DNA from: Mycolicibacterium alvei
GTDB taxonomy: Bacteria > Actinomycetota > Actinomycetes > Mycobacteriales > Mycobacteriaceae
NCBI RefSeq assembly: GCF_010727325.1
Contig: NZ_AP022565.1
Coordinates: forward strand, 620,001 to 684,000
DNA length: 64,000 nucleotides
Direction: 5' to 3'
Part shown: positions 61,644-64,000 of the stretch, one piece after another
Layout: each line of letters begins with the position of its first letter
Numbering within the stretch: position 1 is the first letter of the stretch
Notes under the pieces: generated by a model
Databases searched by the model: none
The model's input: only the letters and a program-made list of their open reading frames with translations
What the model was told of the DNA's origin: nothing
Position numbers and translations under genes: made by a program

Positions 61644-61868
61644 TCAACTCATGCACACGTTGGTGAACAGCAGGGCCGGCCAGGAGACGATGGAGCCCAG
61701 GAAGGACACCGCAGCATCGGCGCCGTGCATTCCGGCCAGGTGGCTGGTGTGGGTGAGCGACCAGATCAGGCCGATCAGCAGATAGGGGACCGCGAGGATG
61801 ATGGCGGTTCCTATCCACTCGGCAATGGTCATCTGGAAGCCGAGAATCTTGCGTACTGCGGTCAACAT
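61644..61868 (-). CDS. Small two-helix membrane protein (paralogue B)
   Basis: A 74-residue protein with two hydrophobic segments (about 17-36 TAIILAVPYLLIGLIWSLTH, and 53-70 AVSFLGSIVSWPALLFTN). It heads the three-gene operon and is followed 14 bases later by the MpaB gene. It is paralogous to the third gene. The shared features are an initial R/K-I-L-G, a PYLxIGLxW helix and a final WPxLLxxxVC motif. No known family assigned. Confidence 0.75.
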   Translation of the reverse strand: MLTAVRKILGFQMTIAEWIGTAIILAVPYLLIGLIWSLTHTSHLAGMHGADAAVSFLGSIVSWPALLFTNVCMS

Positions 61869-61937
61869 GTGTTGTGCGCCCCCGTCGTTGTCAGGCGGGC
61901 TCTATGTTAATGGTGATTCTGATCGGCGTCCCGAAAA

Positions 61938-62270
61938 CTACTTGGGTGGCAGGCTCTTGGCGTAGTCGACACCGCGGGCGACCCACGGTTGGAGCTGGCG
62001 TTTGGTCTTGATGCCGGGACCCGCGACGCGTAACCAGCCCCGCATTTCCCGGCCGCCCATCACCATGGGTTCGACGTGGTCGCGCTGGAGCAGCTTGTCG
62101 GCGTCGTCCCGGGATAGGCGCACCATCAGGCCACCGTCGCGGGACGCTGCGACGGCCAGGTGCCCGTTGACCAGGAACGCCAGCCCGCCGAACATGCGCT
62201 TCTCGTCGACGCCGTTTTCGGACGCCGTCAACTCGCGGATGCGGTCGGCCAGGTCCGGGTCGAAGGTCAA
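61938..62270 (-). CDS. TfoX/Sxy N-terminal domain protein
   Basis: A 110-residue protein of the TfoX_N family (KRMFGGLAFLVNGHLAVAAS; GLMVRLSRDDADKLLQRDHV; GREMRGWLRVAGPG). In gamma-proteobacteria the related TfoX/Sxy controls competence; the actinobacterial single-domain versions have no known role. Its start overlaps the amino acid permease stop by four bases on the same strand, so they are cotranscribed. Confidence 0.88.
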   Translation of the reverse strand: MTFDPDLADRIRELTASENGVDEKRMFGGLAFLVNGHLAVAASRDGGLMVRLSRDDADKLLQRDHVEPMVMGGREMRGWLRVAGPGIKTKRQLQPWVARGVDYAKSLPPK

Positions 62271-63697
62271 TCGGACCCCTTCGACTCAAGATCTGCGTAA
62301 AAGGCGGCTTCGCGGGCCAGGTGTTCGGGGCGACGCCGCAGCACCAACCAAGCGATACCCAGCACCAGGAACCACGCCGGCGTCACCAGTTCAGCCTGCA
62401 GGGTGTCTTCCTTCTGGGTGAACGCCCACAGTAGGAAGGCGAAGAAGGCCAGGACGACGTAGCACATGAAGACACCGCCGGGCATCTTGAACTTCGATGC
62501 CTCGTGCAGTTCCGGCCGGCGCCTGCGGTACACGAGGTAGCTGACCAGAATGATCGTCCAGACGAAGATGAAGCACAGCGACGAGATGGTGGTGATCAAG
62601 GTGAAGGCCGCGACGATCGAGTCGCCCGCGACCACCATGACCACACCCGACAGGAGGAACACCCCGGACAGGAACAAGGCGTTGGCAGGCACGCGCCGGG
62701 ATGTGAGCCGGCCGAACAGGCTGGGTGCGTCACCTTCGGTGGCCAGGCCGTACACCATCCGGGAGGTCGAATAGATGCCGGAGTTGGCCGACGATGTCGC
62801 CGAGGTGAGCACCACGAAGTTGACCACCGACGCGGCAACTCCCAGGCCCGCGAGGCTGAACATCGCCACGAACGGGCTCAGGTTGGCGTCGATCTCGCGC
62901 CACGGGGTGACCGCGACGATGATGGTCAGGGCCGCGACATAGAAGAGCATGACGCGGACCGGGATCGAGTTGATCGCCTTGGGGAGGTTGCGTTCGGGAT
63001 CCTTTGCCTCGGCCGCGGTGGTGCCGACGAGCTCGATTCCGACGAATGCGAAGGTTGCGATCTGGAATCCGGCGACGAAACCCATTGGGCCGGTGGGGAA
63101 GAAGCCACCGTCATTCCACAGATTGGCGAAGGACGCCTGGGCCCCGGTGGGGGCGGTGAAGCTGGTGAAGATCATGACCAGACCGATGACGATCAACGTC
63201 ACGATCGCGATGATCTTGATCAAGGCGAACCAGAACTCGGTCTCGCCGAAGGCCCGCACGGTCGGCAGGTTCAATCCGATCAGCACCACGACCGTGGCGA
63301 GCGCCGGTATCCACAGCGGTAGGTCCGGCCACCAGAAGGCCACGTATCCGGCGATCACCACCACGTCGGCGACGCCCGTGACGATCCAGCAGAACCAGTA
63401 CGTCCAGCCGGTGAAGAACCCCGCCCACGGGCCGAGCAGGTCGGCCGCGAAGTCGGCGAACGACTTGTAGTGCAGGTTGGACAGCAGCAGCTCGCCCATC
63501 GCCCGCATGACGAAGAAGAGCATGAAGCCGATGATCATGTAGACGAACAGCACCGACGGTCCGGCCAGCGAGATGGTCTTGCCCGAACCCATGAACAGGC
63601 CCGTGCCGATCGCGCCGCCGATCGCGATCAGCTGGATATGCCGGTTGGAGAGCTGGCGGGAGAGGTGTCGTTCGTCGGTGGCTGCGTCTGACGTCAC
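62267..63697 (-). CDS. APC-family amino acid permease, CycA-like
   Basis: A 476-residue transporter with twelve predicted transmembrane helices. The N-terminal signature RHIQLIAIGGAIGTGLFMGS and the ATFAFVGIELVGTTAAEAKDPE motif are typical of the AAT subfamily (D-serine/D-alanine/glycine, GABA and aromatic amino acid permeases). Resemblance to CycA is good, but exact substrate specificity cannot be read. Full length; Lon is encoded upstream on the same strand. Confidence 0.85.
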   Translation of the reverse strand: MTSDAATDERHLSRQLSNRHIQLIAIGGAIGTGLFMGSGKTISLAGPSVLFVYMIIGFMLFFVMRAMGELLLSNLHYKSFADFAADLLGPWAGFFTGWTYWFCWIVTGVADVVVIAGYVAFWWPDLPLWIPALATVVVLIGLNLPTVRAFGETEFWFALIKIIAIVTLIVIGLVMIFTSFTAPTGAQASFANLWNDGGFFPTGPMGFVAGFQIATFAFVGIELVGTTAAEAKDPERNLPKAINSIPVRVMLFYVAALTIIVAVTPWREIDANLSPFVAMFSLAGLGVAASVVNFVVLTSATSSANSGIYSTSRMVYGLATEGDAPSLFGRLTSRRVPANALFLSGVFLLSGVVMVVAGDSIVAAFTLITTISSLCFIFVWTIILVSYLVYRRRRPELHEASKFKMPGGVFMCYVVLAFFAFLLWAFTQKEDTLQAELVTPAWFLVLGIAWLVLRRRPEHLAREAAFYADLESKGSD

Positions 63698-63731
63698 ACC
63701 GTGAAGGATTCCAGACGGCGCAATCTCGGTG

Positions 63732-64000
63732 TCAGGCGGCCGCGCTCACCTCGGCCGCCGGTTCCAGTGCAGCCACGATGATGTCGGCCACGTCGGTCAT
63801 CGGCTTGACCTGTAGTGCCTCCAGCACCTCGGCCGGGACCTCGTCCAGGTCGGGCTCGTTGCGCTGGGGGATGAAGACCGTCTTCAACCCGGCGCGTTGT
63901 GCTGCCAGCAGCTTCTGCTTCACGCCGCCGATCGGCAGTACCCGGCCGTTCAGCGTGACCTCACCGGTCATGCCGACGTCGCCGCGGACCTGACGCCCGG
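63732..64000 (-). CDS. lon: ATP-dependent protease Lon, C-terminal end (partial)
   Basis: The last ~89 residues of a Lon protease; the start lies beyond the window. The proteolytic domain is recognisable by [20 protein letters not shown] followed by [20 protein letters not shown]. The lysine in GGVKQKLL is the catalytic Ser-Lys dyad lysine; the serine is outside the window. Lon degrades damaged and regulatory proteins. M. tuberculosis lacks lon, whereas M. smegmatis and other fast growers have it, so this supports the organism call. Confidence 0.93.
   Translation of the reverse strand, partial: GRQVRGDVGMTGEVTLNGRVLPIGGVKQKLLAAQRAGLKTVFIPQRNEPDLDEVPAEVLEALQVKPMTDVADIIVAALEPAAEVSAAA

Overview
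The window is high-GC chromosomal DNA from a fast-growing Mycobacterium (Mycolicibacterium type). The gene order follows the M. tuberculosis block Rv1815-Rv1869c almost gene for gene: Rv1815-like protease, Rv1817-like flavoprotein, Rv1819c-type ABC transporters, secA2, pgsA2, DUF881/sbp/DUF881, gcvH, garA, two MerR regulators, gcvP, Rv1836c, glcB, the CNNM pair, guaB1, gnd, the blaR-like/blaI pair, mrsI, urease, ndh, modBC, apa, adhA, Rv1867 and Rv1869c. A mannose-binding lectin with LysM, a phosphoketolase and a Lon protease point to an environmental fast grower near M. smegmatis rather than the tuberculosis complex. M. tuberculosis names are used here by recognition of protein sequence and order, not by a database search. 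I saw no insertion sequence, prophage, CRISPR array, tRNA or rRNA.

Layout. 1-5.4 kb: a paired SMR efflux system, a membrane di-iron hydroxylase, a lectin-LysM protein, a secreted serine protease, and a two-gene VOC/flavoprotein operon behind a perfect KstR-type palindrome. 5.4-9.2 kb: two tandem BacA/SbmA-like ABC proteins on the minus strand. 9.3-20.9 kb: a long plus-strand run from secA2 through pgsA2, DUF881-sbp-DUF881, gcvH, garA, a MerR gene, a DUF151 nuclease-like gene and a second MerR gene, then a tandem glycine riboswitch and gcvP. This run joins accessory secretion, envelope or division functions and the glycine/2-oxoglutarate metabolic switch. 20.9-34.3 kb: minus strand, with a thioesterase, VWA protein, malate synthase G, a glycosylase-annotated family, two CNNM/CBS membrane proteins behind a structured leader, GuaB1 (GMP reductase), 6-phosphogluconate dehydrogenase and a BlaR-like/BlaI pair.

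34.4-40.3 kb: an iron-regulated island (IdeR box, FhuF-like gene, second IdeR box, MrsI sRNA with a strong terminator), a hotdog thioesterase, and the complete urease operon ureABCFGD. 40.3-48.6 kb: NDH-2, an LLM oxidoreductase, an SDR, modBC without modA, Apa, a GlsB-like protein and AdhA. 48.7-64 kb is more variable: a CGNR zinc-finger protein, a CPBP protease, phosphoketolase, an Rv1867 thiolase, a two-gene wHTH plus double-ATPase (AAA/HerA-like) module, a ferredoxin reductase, a lipoprotein, a DUF998 protein, an MpaB-type oxygenase flanked by two paralogous tiny membrane proteins, a TfoX-N protein, an amino acid permease and the 3' end of lon.

The least described items are the wHTH/double-ATPase module (54.05-57.82 kb), the MpaB trio (60.5-61.9 kb), the KstR-boxed VOC/flavoprotein operon, and the pairing of an IdeR-boxed FhuF-like gene with MrsI.
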